DNA of 64,000 bases from Flavobacterium filum DSM 17961 (GTDB lineage: Bacteria; Bacteroidota; Bacteroidia; Flavobacteriales; Flavobacteriaceae). The position numbers were made by a program, and so were the translations under genes. Under the pieces are notes generated by a model. The model searched no databases, had not been told where the DNA came from, and saw only the letters and a list, made by a program, of their open reading frames with translations. The stretch covers positions 1 through 64,000 of the forward strand of contig NZ_AUDM01000010.1 of the NCBI RefSeq assembly GCF_000425465.1, read 5' to 3'. This document shows, one piece after another, positions 8,476-17,022 of the stretch. Numbering within the stretch: position 1 is the first letter of the stretch; each line of letters starts with the position of its first letter.

Positions 8476-9639
8476 CTATTTACTCGCAAAAAGCTTCACA
8501 TCATTCTCTGAAATTTCATTTCCGCCAAGAATAATCAAGCGTTCTACCACGTTGCGAAGTTCGCGAATATTTCCGGTCCAATCGTATTCTTGTAATAATT
8601 TAATTGCAGCAATAGAAAATTGTTTGGCTACATTGCCTTGTTCTTCAGCTATTTTGTTAGCAAAATGCTCAATTAACAGCGGAATATCATCTCGTCTATC
8701 ATTCAAAGCCGGCACTTTTATCAAAATCACCGCCAAACGATGATACAAATCTTCGCGAAAACGTCCTTCGGCAATTTCTTTTTTCAAGTCTTTATTGGTA
8801 GCTGCAATCACACGAACATTCACTTTGATGTCCTTATCCGCTCCAACTCGTTGTACCAAATTTTCTTGTAAAGCACGCAATACTTTCGCTTGTGCAGCCA
8901 AACTCATGTCACCAATTTCATCCAAAAAAATCGTTCCGCCATCAGCCGCTTCAAATTTTCCGGCACGGTCTTTTACCGCTGATGTAAAGGCTCCTTTTAC
9001 ATGACCAAACAATTCACTTTCAATTAATTCTGATGGAATAGCGGCACAATTTACTTCAATAATCGGAAAAGCCGAACGTTCGCTTTTTTCGTGTAATTGA
9101 TGAGCTACCAACTCTTTTCCAGTACCGTTGGGTCCGGTTATAAGCACTCGAGCTTCTGTAGGAGCCACTTTTTCAATCATTTCTTTGATATGGTTAATCG
9201 GTTCCGATTGACCAATCATTTCATAATTTTTGCTGACTTTCTTTTTGAGAATTTTATTTTCAACCACCAATTGTTTTCGGTCTAACGCATTGCGTACCGT
9301 ATTCAACAATCGATTCAAATCGGGTGGTTTTGAGATGTAATCAAAGGCTCCCAATCGCATGGTATTGACAGCCGTTTCCAAATCGCCATGACCGGAAATC
9401 ATCACCATCGGAATTTCGGGTTTTACTTTTTTTACCGCTTCCAACACTTCTACCCCATCCATTTTAGGCATTTTGATGTCACAAAGCACTAAATCGTAGT
9501 CTTCATTTTTAATTTTTTCTACTCCGGAAAGTCCATCTTCCGCTTCTTCAACTTGATACGTATCGCTTTCCTCCGAAAGAATTTTAGTTAATACTCTTCG
9601 GATGGCTGCTTCGTCTTCTATGATTAATATTTTGGGCAT
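8476..9639 (-). CDS. NtrC-family sigma-54 response regulator lacking a DNA-binding domain
   Basis: This 387-residue protein has a receiver domain (acidic EDE pocket at residues 8-10, phospho-acceptor Asp54 in LCDIKMP) and a sigma-54 AAA+ domain: Walker A GPNGTGKE (169-176), the sigma-54 contact loop as GAFTSA (216-221), Walker B GTIFLDE (235-241) and an arginine-finger segment GRFREDLYHR. It stops at residue 387 just after the AAA+ lid (WTGNIRELRNVVERLI). The usual Fis-type helix-turn-helix is absent. Such proteins can activate sigma-54 from solution, as described for FlgR of Helicobacter. The cognate kinase is not in the window. The gene lies 11 nt after the K+/H+ antiporter gene. Confidence 0.9.
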   Translation of the reverse strand: MPKILIIEDEAAIRRVLTKILSEESDTYQVEEAEDGLSGVEKIKNEDYDLVLCDIKMPKMDGVEVLEAVKKVKPEIPMVMISGHGDLETAVNTMRLGAFDYISKPPDLNRLLNTVRNALDRKQLVVENKILKKKVSKNYEMIGQSEPINHIKEMIEKVAPTEARVLITGPNGTGKELVAHQLHEKSERSAFPIIEVNCAAIPSELIESELFGHVKGAFTSAVKDRAGKFEAADGGTIFLDEIGDMSLAAQAKVLRALQENLVQRVGADKDIKVNVRVIAATNKDLKKEIAEGRFREDLYHRLAVILIKVPALNDRRDDIPLLIEHFANKIAEEQGNVAKQFSIAAIKLLQEYDWTGNIRELRNVVERLIILGGNEISENDVKLFASK

Positions 9640-9650
9640 ATTGTATTAAT

Positions 9651-11963
9651 TTAATCTAATATTGTTATTTCGTTATGCGGTAAAATAATCATGGCAAATT
9701 TTCCTTCATAAACAAATTCATTGGTGAAAAAGTTTCTAAACATTTTGTCAGAAATATTTCTTGCTCCTTTTTGAATTACCAACATTTTATTCATGCTGGT
9801 TTCTGAACATTCGATCATATCCTTCAAAGCTTCTTTGCTTTCTACAACTCTGTAAATAACTTCAAATTCAATTTCTTTTTGATGATGAATTTTTTCTAAA
9901 ATATCTCTTGAAAAAAGTTCATTTTCTTTATTATTTGAAATGGTAAAAACGATGACTTTTTCTAATTTTGGAAAAAATGCAATGGTTCTATTCAAGGCAT
10001 CAAAATTAAAACTTTGTGGGTTATTAATCCCAACATAAAATTCATCTATCTCAACCGTAGATTTATGATAAGGAATGGCAAATGTTGTTGCATTAATATT
10101 ATCTGTAATTTGAGTTGCTATGCTTCCAATCAAATGTTTTTTGATATAATTTGTTCCTTTTAATCCCACAAATACATAATCATCATAAACTGAATTTTTC
10201 AGCTCTTCATACATTTTTATAATTTTTTCTTCGGAAACAAAAAAATCAACTTCAATTGATTCAAAATCTTCTTTGGCAATTTCTTTTAACTTTAACAAAG
10301 CTTCACTTCTGGCTTTTCTAACTGCAATTTTACGCTCAGAGCTATCAATAATAGTTGGCAGAAAATTACTGGATTGATGAACTAAACAAAATTTAACGTC
10401 TTGGTTTTGAGCAATTGTTAATGCATTTTGAATCAATAAATGACTTAATTCAGTTGTTTCAACAAAAATAATAAATCGCTTTTTGAGGGGAATTTCGTTA
10501 CGCTTTAGACTTTCTGTAATGATGTCAATACTTTCTTTTTTATCGGAAAGTACAATTAATTTATCTCCGGATTCTAAAATTGTGGAACCGCTTGGTGTGA
10601 TGTATTTTTCATTTCGCTTAATCATCGTTACCAAAGCATTTTTTGGGAAACCTAGATTAACTATTTTCTTCCCGACACCATAATCAGACTCAACGATGTT
10701 TATTTCACCAATATGAGACTTTGGATTTTCGTCAAAAAAGATTTCTAATGGGCCTTTTAATTTTACTTTTTCCGGTAAAGAAACATGAAGCCAATTAGCA
10801 ATTACAGTCAAGGTTGTGCCTTGAATAAGAATAGAAGTCAACGTTATAAAAAATACGATATTGAATATCATATCTGCTTTTTCAATTCCAGCAAGTAACG
10901 GATAAGTGGCAAACACAATTGGGACCGCACCTCTCAAACCTACCCAGGAAACATATAGTTTTTTTCTGTTTTTGAGTTTAAATGGAATCAAACTTAAAAA
11001 CACACTAATAGGTCTGGCTACCAAAATCATAAAAGCAGAAATCAACAAGCCAATTCCAATTACCGGAACGATATGTGACGGAAAAACCAATAAGCCTAAC
11101 GTCAGGAATAATACAATTTGCATTAACCAAGCCAATCCATCAAACATTTTCAGGATGGTTCTTTTGTGAATGATGTCTTGATTTCCCAAATAAACTGCAC
11201 ATAAATAAATGGCTAAAAAACCGTTTCCGCCAACAAAATCGGTGGCAGAAAAAGTGATAAACATTAAAGCAATCACCAAAACCGGATACAATCCTTCAAA
11301 ATCTAATTTGATTTGGTTAATGATGTATTTACTCAACTTTCCAAAAAGTAAACCGGCACCCGCACCAATAATCATTTGTTGTAAAAACAACGGAACAATT
11401 GACCAAACATTTTGATCTTGCTCCTGATTGACCACTAATCCCAAGAAAGCAATCGTTAAGACATATGCCATGGGATCATTACTACCGCTTTCCAACTCAA
11501 GTGTTGGACGTAAATTAGATTTCAATGCCAAACTCTTCGACCTTAGTATGGAAAATACGGCAGCGGCATCAGTTGAGGAAACAATTGAACCCAATAATAA
11601 CGATTCATAAATGGTAAAATCAGTAACATAATAAACAAAAACACCTACAGAAATTGCTGTGATAAAAACACCAATAGTAGATAAAGCAATTCCTTGCCAT
11701 AAAATGGGCTTGATAGAACTCCAACTCGTATCTAAACCTCCTGAAAACAAGATAAAATTCAAGGATACAATCCCGATAAATTGTGCCAACTTCGGATCAT
11801 CGAAATGAATACCTCCTGGCCCTTCAGAACCGGCTAACATTCCAATAGCCAAGAACAATACTAATGTTGGAACCCCAAACTTATAGGATGTTTTTCCAGC
11901 AATAATACTGATTAACAGCAGAATTGAACCAATTAATAAAATATTTTCAATACTTAAATTCAT
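9651..11963 (-). CDS. K+/H+ antiporter, NhaP2/CvrA type, with C-terminal extension
   Basis: Residues ~1-395 of this 770-residue protein form the multi-spanning CPA1 exchanger, with the conserved 'SSTDAAAVFSILR' and 'ELESGSNDPMAY' segments. Residues ~400-490 form a TrkA-C/RCK-C regulatory domain. The last ~275 residues (from 'KKRFIIFVETTELSHLLI') are extra compared with typical NhaP2 of about 580 residues. They look like alpha/beta Usp-like folds, but this assignment is tentative. The expected role is K+ or Na+ efflux coupled to proton entry at the inner membrane. Neighbours on both sides are only 8-11 nt away, suggesting one operon with the ABC exporter and the sigma-54 regulator. Confidence 0.85.
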   Translation of the reverse strand: MNLSIENILLIGSILLLISIIAGKTSYKFGVPTLVLFLAIGMLAGSEGPGGIHFDDPKLAQFIGIVSLNFILFSGGLDTSWSSIKPILWQGIALSTIGVFITAISVGVFVYYVTDFTIYESLLLGSIVSSTDAAAVFSILRSKSLALKSNLRPTLELESGSNDPMAYVLTIAFLGLVVNQEQDQNVWSIVPLFLQQMIIGAGAGLLFGKLSKYIINQIKLDFEGLYPVLVIALMFITFSATDFVGGNGFLAIYLCAVYLGNQDIIHKRTILKMFDGLAWLMQIVLFLTLGLLVFPSHIVPVIGIGLLISAFMILVARPISVFLSLIPFKLKNRKKLYVSWVGLRGAVPIVFATYPLLAGIEKADMIFNIVFFITLTSILIQGTTLTVIANWLHVSLPEKVKLKGPLEIFFDENPKSHIGEINIVESDYGVGKKIVNLGFPKNALVTMIKRNEKYITPSGSTILESGDKLIVLSDKKESIDIITESLKRNEIPLKKRFIIFVETTELSHLLIQNALTIAQNQDVKFCLVHQSSNFLPTIIDSSERKIAVRKARSEALLKLKEIAKEDFESIEVDFFVSEEKIIKMYEELKNSVYDDYVFVGLKGTNYIKKHLIGSIATQITDNINATTFAIPYHKSTVEIDEFYVGINNPQSFNFDALNRTIAFFPKLEKVIVFTISNNKENELFSRDILEKIHHQKEIEFEVIYRVVESKEALKDMIECSETSMNKMLVIQKGARNISDKMFRNFFTNEFVYEGKFAMIILPHNEITILD

Positions 11964-11971
11964 CCGTTATT

Positions 11972-13279
11972 TTAATACTTCATCCATTTATACAATTCTT
12001 TCCATGTTGGTTTTTTTCCATACATCAAAATTCCGACACGGTAAATTTTGGCGGCAAACCAAACCACTAAAAAGAAGGTAGCATACAAGGAAATCATCGA
12101 CAAAACCAATTGCCACCACGGTACACCAAACGGGATTCGCATCAACATTACAATCGGTGACGTAAGCGGAAAAATTGAAAACACCGTTGCAACCGTTCCG
12201 TGCGGATCATTTAACACCGTAAAAAATCCAATGTAAACACCTAAAATCAAAGGCAAAATAATCGGTAACAAAAACTGTTGTGAATCCGTTTCATTGTCCA
12301 CTGCGGCACCAATAGCGGCATAAAAGGAACTGTACAAAAAGAATCCGCCAATAAAATAAATCACAAAAGAAAACAACAACGTAAACAAAGGCAATTGTTT
12401 AAACTCATTGATATATAATGGCAATTTTTCAACAAAACCACTCGGGTTAGCTTGTGCAACCGCCTCAGCTGAAACCGCAGAACCTGCTCCCATTTGCATG
12501 CCAAAAACGGTAGAAAAAATGAAAAATAAAATCAATCCCAACACTGTCCAAATTAAGAATTGTAAAATTCCCGCCAACGAATTTCCAATGATTTTACCCA
12601 TCATCAATTGAAACGGTTTTACGGAGGAAATAATAATTTCAATGATTCGATTTGTTTTTTCTTCAATCACACTTCGCATGACGAAATTGCCGTAAATCAC
12701 AATAAACATCATGATTAAATAACCGAAAATCCCTCCTAAAAACAATTTGATTTCATTCAACCCTTTTACGGTTTCCTCGCCCGATGCTTTTTTCAACACA
12801 ATACTCACATCCGCTTTCGCTAAATTAATACGTGCGGTATCAATGGCTAATTTTTCATAATTGTAGTCGGTAATTTTATTAGCAATGATATCTTCTACAT
12901 CCAAAATATAATCCATCGACGGACTATCATTCGAAATAAACTGCACTTGATTTTGCACCGTCGATAAACTATCCGTTTTCGGGATGTAAATCAATCCTTC
13001 ATAACTTTCACCCAGTACACTGTCTTTCACCAATTGCAAATCGATTTTAGACAAATCATAGTAGGCATATTCTTCGTCGTTGACAAATTCTTTCACAAAA
13101 TTGCCGCCTTCATCGTGAATGGCAATGCGTTTTAAATCGGCTTTCATCGAAGCCAAAAACCCAACAAAAACAGCGATTCCCACAAACAATAGCGGACTCA
13201 AAAACGTCATCACTATAAACGATTTATTGCGAACCTTGGCAATAAATTCTCTCTTGATTATTAAGCTTAAAATACTCAT
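11972..13279 (-). CDS. ABC-2 type exporter permease (NatB-like)
   Basis: This 435-residue membrane protein has the NatB/ABC-2 layout: one N-terminal membrane segment (SFIVMTFLSPLLFVG), a ~150-residue extracytoplasmic region, then about five membrane segments from 'FLGGIFGYLIMMFIVIY' onward, with the family motif 'SVIEEKTNRIIEIIISSVKPFQLMMGKIIG' region. The ATG overlaps the stop of the ATPase gene by one base (TAATG), so the two are translationally coupled. NatAB of Bacillus exports Na+; the substrate here is not known. Confidence 0.88.
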   Translation of the reverse strand: MSILSLIIKREFIAKVRNKSFIVMTFLSPLLFVGIAVFVGFLASMKADLKRIAIHDEGGNFVKEFVNDEEYAYYDLSKIDLQLVKDSVLGESYEGLIYIPKTDSLSTVQNQVQFISNDSPSMDYILDVEDIIANKITDYNYEKLAIDTARINLAKADVSIVLKKASGEETVKGLNEIKLFLGGIFGYLIMMFIVIYGNFVMRSVIEEKTNRIIEIIISSVKPFQLMMGKIIGNSLAGILQFLIWTVLGLILFFIFSTVFGMQMGAGSAVSAEAVAQANPSGFVEKLPLYINEFKQLPLFTLLFSFVIYFIGGFFLYSSFYAAIGAAVDNETDSQQFLLPIILPLILGVYIGFFTVLNDPHGTVATVFSIFPLTSPIVMLMRIPFGVPWWQLVLSMISLYATFFLVVWFAAKIYRVGILMYGKKPTWKELYKWMKY

Positions 13280-14202
13280 TAGTTTTGACTTACTGTTTTA
13301 ATAAAAATTTCATTGGCCGTTGGAATTTTCTCCACAAAATGCGTCACTTGTCCGCGTTGCGTTAATATACTCAACAATTCATTCGGGTTGGCAGTACCTA
13401 AACCGATTTCTAATTTCAAATCGTCATTGAGCGATTTAAAATCAGCCGGATTCACCGTGAAATTTTGTGTCAAATCATACATTAATCCCTCAACGTTGGC
13501 TGTTAAAATGCCCACTTCAAAATGGTGTGTTCTAAACTCGCGTTTCACATCGGTCAATTTGCCTTCAATCAATTTATTGGATTTGTGAATCAGGGCGATA
13601 TGGTCACACAATTCTTCCACACTTTCCATTCGATGCGTCGAAAAAATAATGGTAGAACCTTGCTTTTTCAACTCCAGAATTTCGTCTTTAATGATGTTCG
13701 CATTCACCGGATCAAACCCTGAAAACGGCTCATCAAAAATCAGCAATTTGGGTTTGTGCAAAACCGTGACCACAAACTGCACTTTTTGTGCCATTCCTTT
13801 GGAAAGTTCTTCAATTTTCTTGTTCCACCAACCTTGAATTCCGAGTTTTTCAAACCAAAAATCCAATTGTTTTTTGGCTTCCTGTTTCGATAAACCTTTT
13901 AATTGAGCGAGATACAAACACTGTTCGCCCACTTTCATGGATTTATACAAACCGCGTTCTTCGGGCAAGTAACCGATATGTTGAATGTGATGCGGTTGTA
14001 ATTTTTCGCCATCCAAAAACACTTCGCCACTATCGGGCATGGTAATTTGATTAATGATTCTAATTAAAGACGTTTTTCCGGCACCATTCGGACCCAAAAG
14101 TCCATAAATACTTCCCTTTGGAACCGAAAGCGAAACGTTGTTTAAGGCCGTATAATCGCCATATTTTTTCACTACATTCCTAACTTCTAAGATGTTGCTC
14201 AT
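13279..14202 (-). CDS. ABC transporter ATP-binding protein (NatA-like)
   Basis: Starting at the ATG at 14202 gives 307 residues beginning MSNILEVRNVVKKYGDY; the frame runs 14 codons further upstream, but that part is not conserved-looking. Motifs are Walker A GPNGAGKTS, Q-loop 'IGYLPEERGLY', signature LSKGMAQK (an LSGGQ variant) and Walker B LLIFDEPFSGFD. The C-terminal ~80 residues match the regulatory extension of NatA-type ATPases. It pairs with the permease that overlaps its stop codon. Confidence 0.88.
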   Translation of the reverse strand: MSNILEVRNVVKKYGDYTALNNVSLSVPKGSIYGLLGPNGAGKTSLIRIINQITMPDSGEVFLDGEKLQPHHIQHIGYLPEERGLYKSMKVGEQCLYLAQLKGLSKQEAKKQLDFWFEKLGIQGWWNKKIEELSKGMAQKVQFVVTVLHKPKLLIFDEPFSGFDPVNANIIKDEILELKKQGSTIIFSTHRMESVEELCDHIALIHKSNKLIEGKLTDVKREFRTHHFEVGILTANVEGLMYDLTQNFTVNPADFKSLNDDLKLEIGLGTANPNELLSILTQRGQVTHFVEKIPTANEIFIKTVSQN

Positions 14203-14285
14203 ACTCTTTTTTGCGTTTGGGTAAATATAGGAAATAACAGCCAAAACCGAAATAGAACCCCGTAAATAAAGTAAATTTTTTTATG

Positions 14286-14430
14286 TGGGCGTGACCCCGT
14301 TGTAGGAAACTCAAGTACAAAAAAAAGAGTGGTGAGCAACGGGGTCGGGCTTTCCGCTACAAGTCCTCGTTTCGCCTCCGCATGCTCCGGCTACATTCCG
14401 GGCTTTCCGCTGCAATCCCTCACGTGGGTG
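14286..14430 (-). repeat. GC-rich repeat element, copy 2
   Basis: This GC-rich block fills much of the 362-nt gap between the ABC ATPase and the Mrr-like gene. In the minus orientation it contains GGGATtgcAGCGGAAAGCCCG and ACGAGGACTTGTAGCGGAAAGCCCGACCC, matching copy 1 at 4178-4326. The local arms gaccccgttg (14293-14302) and caacggggtc (14338-14347) form a hairpin. The rest of the gap (14431-14564) is AT-rich and shows no gene. Confidence 0.75.
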
Positions 14431-14564
14431 AAGTGCTGGGGAAAATATTTAATTAAAATAAACGATTAAAAATAACTTATTAAAGAATTATTATATTAGC
14501 AAAAATTAAAAATTCAAGACTAGAAACATAAATTCTTAAATTTTGTTAGATCAAATATATTGAA

Positions 14565-15446
14565 ATGATAACAAAAAAAAACAAACAATCTACTTTTCCT
14601 AATTGGATGGGCCCATTACTCGATGCATTGAGACAACTTGGTGGTTCAGGTAGACCAAAAGAAGTAACGGCACAAATTGCTAAAAACCTAAATATTTCAG
14701 ACGAAATATTAGAAGAGACCACAAAAACTGGAATACCAAAATTTTACAACCAAGTTGCATGGGCAAGACAGTATTTAGTTTGGGAAGGACTTTTAGACGC
14801 ATCAAGTAAAGGAATTTGGATACTTACAACTAAGGGTTTTGAGACCTCTTTAACCGAAAAGCAAGGGAGGGAAATATTTCTAAAATGGGTTGAAATAAAT
14901 CAAAAAGCGAGAAAAGCAAAATCAGAATCTGAAATAATCAAAGAACAAGAAGAAGATGAACCAGATAATATTGAACATACATTAAAACCTAATTTACTGA
15001 AAGTTCTTCAAGATGTTACACCAAAAGGTTTCGAGGATATTTGTAAAAGATTATTACGTGAGCATGGATTTGAAAATGTACAAGTCACTGGAGGTTCACA
15101 TGATGGAGGAATTGATGGCTATGGGACATTAGAATTAAATCCTTTTGTAAGCATTAAAGTCCTTTTTCAGTGCAAAAGATACAAAGGTACAGTTTCAAGA
15201 GCTCAAGTTGGTGATTTTAGAAATGCAATGATTGGAAGAGCTGAAAAAGGAATTATTTTAACTACAGGAACTTTTTCGGAAGATGCTAAAAGAGAAGCCT
15301 CTAGAGATGGTGCTCCTCCAATTGAGTTAATTGATGCCACAAAACTTATTGAATTGTTTGAGAAAGTTGAACTTGGCTTAAAACCTAAAATTGTGTATGA
15401 AGTAGATTTAAATTTTTTTGAACCATATTTTGAAAAAATAAAATAG
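14565..15446 (+). CDS. Mrr-family restriction endonuclease-like protein
   Basis: Residues ~10-100 of this 293-residue protein match the Mrr N-terminal winged-helix domain (LLDALRQLGGSGRPKEV, WARQYLVWEGLLD). Residues ~150-270 match the Mrr catalytic domain of the PD-(D/E)xK fold: GFEDICKRLL, then GGIDG with Asp184, and FQCKRY giving the Gln202-x-Lys204 pair. Mrr enzymes are type IV restriction nucleases that cleave modified DNA. No methyltransferase is adjacent, which fits a modification-dependent enzyme. The gene sits in an AT-rich patch with repeats on both sides, suggesting acquisition by transfer. Confidence 0.88.
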   Translation: MITKKNKQSTFPNWMGPLLDALRQLGGSGRPKEVTAQIAKNLNISDEILEETTKTGIPKFYNQVAWARQYLVWEGLLDASSKGIWILTTKGFETSLTEKQGREIFLKWVEINQKARKAKSESEIIKEQEEDEPDNIEHTLKPNLLKVLQDVTPKGFEDICKRLLREHGFENVQVTGGSHDGGIDGYGTLELNPFVSIKVLFQCKRYKGTVSRAQVGDFRNAMIGRAEKGIILTTGTFSEDAKREASRDGAPPIELIDATKLIELFEKVELGLKPKIVYEVDLNFFEPYFEKIK

Positions 15447-15525
15447 AATCATTACAATTATTAAAACAAATACATATAATGAAAAAAGACACACGTATTC
15501 AATTTTATTAATAATTCTTTTTTTC

Positions 15526-15629
15526 CCAGCTAGTGCAAGCGTCACGCTCGTACCCACAATCAAAATCAATCTTTGAAAAATAGATAATTAAAAAAAAGAG
15601 TGTACGAGCGTGACGCTCGCATTAGCTGG
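15526..15629. repeat. Inverted repeat element upstream of the GIY-YIG gene
   Basis: Arms 15526-15553 and 15602-15629 are 28 nt long and match at 26 positions as reverse complements (ccagcta-tgc-agcgtcacgctcgtac). The spacer is AT-rich with an A-tract. Each arm holds a smaller palindrome around gagcgtcacgctc. A single arm recurs at 16573-16592, on the other side of the GIY-YIG gene. The element resembles a MITE or extragenic palindrome, with no coding capacity. Confidence 0.85.
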
Positions 15630-15703
15630 TAATTTAGAAAAACCTTTTTGATAAATAAAAATAAAGCTTAAAACTCTTGTTACAATAAGAAAAAAAATCA
15701 AAA

Positions 15704-16519
15704 ATGAATATAATTAAGCTAAATGACATTTTAAAATTAGATAATCTGAATAACACAAAAATCAGATTTAATTTAATGTTTGGAGGAAATTGGAACCCAA
15801 TTGAAATGTTTAAAAACAACGAAATGGACATTATTCTTGGTGGAAATTATTGGAATTATGACAAGAAAAAGTCTTATAAAAATGGACAAATAACAGTCGG
15901 ATTTATTCGCATAAAAAGTAATGAAAACCTTTGGCTTTTATTTCATATCGGCAGAATAACGAAAGATTTAAATATCCAAAACGGAGTTGGTTACGAATAT
16001 GAAACGCTAAAGGAATATGAAAAATATTTTGGTCGTCTAGTAATACGGTTTAACAACAAATCTCAGAATATGGTGCGAAATGCAACTTCAGTAATCAACG
16101 ATTGCGAAATTGCTCAAATTTTACCAGACGTTTTTGATAATGATATTTTTCCTGGTTATGATAAAGTGAATATATCTTGGAATGAACTTTCACGAGTAAT
16201 TACAAAAGACACTTGGAAAACTGCATTGCAAAACCAAAAAGGAGTTTATTTAATCACCGATAATTCAAATGGAAAAATGTATGTTGGTTCTGCTTATGGA
16301 GATGAAATGATTTTAAACCGTTGGAAATCCTATGTGCAAATTGGAAATGGCGGAAATAAAGAACTTAAAAAATTGGAATTTGACCACATAAAAGAAAACT
16401 TCAGATTTTCGATTTTGGATATTTTCAAATCAACAACTGATAGCGAAATAATAATTGAACGAGAAAGTTGGTGGAAAGAAACTTTATTAAGCCGTAAATT
16501 TGGATACAATGTTAACTGA
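15704..16519 (+). CDS. GIY-YIG nuclease family protein
   Basis: This 271-residue protein has a C-terminal GIY-YIG domain from about residue 178: KGVYLI (GIY variant at 180-182), KMYVGSA (YIG variant at 193-195), Arg207 in the following helix, and a catalytic-type Glu near residue 254 in ERESWWKETL. The first ~170 residues show no family I recognise; they are Asn- and Lys-rich and include 'GFIRIKSNENLWLLFHIG'. The role could be homing, restriction or repair. The gene is bracketed by related inverted repeats and is very AT-rich, consistent with an accessory gene. Confidence 0.8.
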   Translation: MNIIKLNDILKLDNLNNTKIRFNLMFGGNWNPIEMFKNNEMDIILGGNYWNYDKKKSYKNGQITVGFIRIKSNENLWLLFHIGRITKDLNIQNGVGYEYETLKEYEKYFGRLVIRFNNKSQNMVRNATSVINDCEIAQILPDVFDNDIFPGYDKVNISWNELSRVITKDTWKTALQNQKGVYLITDNSNGKMYVGSAYGDEMILNRWKSYVQIGNGGNKELKKLEFDHIKENFRFSILDIFKSTTDSEIIIERESWWKETLLSRKFGYNVN

Positions 16520-16571
16520 AAATTAGATAGTACTATACAAAACACACAATATAAACTATGGCTTGGTCAGT

Positions 16572-16634
16572 CCCAGCTAGTGCGAGCGTCACCCCGATAA
16601 CCCTGCTATCCGAAGTCTCCTAACTTCGGGGTAA
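16572..16634. repeat. Solo repeat arm plus hairpin downstream of the GIY-YIG gene
   Basis: cccagctagtgcgagcgtcac matches the arms of the 15526-15629 element. It continues into a hairpin with ends ccccga and ttcgggg, which close around a ~27-nt loop (16593-16632), followed by an A-tract. It appears to be a broken or recombined copy of the element. Confidence 0.65.
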
Positions 16635-16644
16635 AAAAAAGAAT

Positions 16645-16959
16645 ATGAAAAAAACTATTCATTATATAATCACAATCCTTCTTTTTTCACTTGTTAGTTG
16701 CAAAAATTACTACAATGAAACGATTGATTGGGCAGATAGTATAATAATCGAAACGGATATAGAAATGGTAAAAAAGTCACAACCTGATTTTGTCGAAATT
16801 GATTGGCTAAATCCTCTAATTATTGATGGTCAAGAATATTACGAAATTGAAATCAAAAACAATCGAGATACCCTCAATATGCAAAACTTTCTAGTTTTTG
16901 AAAATAAAAATATAAAGGAAGAGAAGCAAAGAAATAATCTGCTTCGCATTGATTTTTAA
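16645..16959 (+). CDS. Small predicted lipoprotein, unknown function
   Basis: This 104-residue protein starts with a lipoprotein signal (MKKTIHYIITILLFSLVSC; lipobox LVSC, Cys19). The mature part is acidic and has no family I recognise. It lies in the same low-GC accessory patch as the Mrr and GIY-YIG genes and starts 10 nt after the solo repeat. It is possibly real, given the well-formed signal peptide, but it is short and unsupported by context. Confidence 0.55.
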   Translation: MKKTIHYIITILLFSLVSCKNYYNETIDWADSIIIETDIEMVKKSQPDFVEIDWLNPLIIDGQEYYEIEIKNNRDTLNMQNFLVFENKNIKEEKQRNNLLRIDF

Positions 16960-17022
16960 TCAACAAATTATTTCAACCCATTTTTTTGTACCTTCCGCCT
17001 TGTAAATGATTATCCATTGAAT

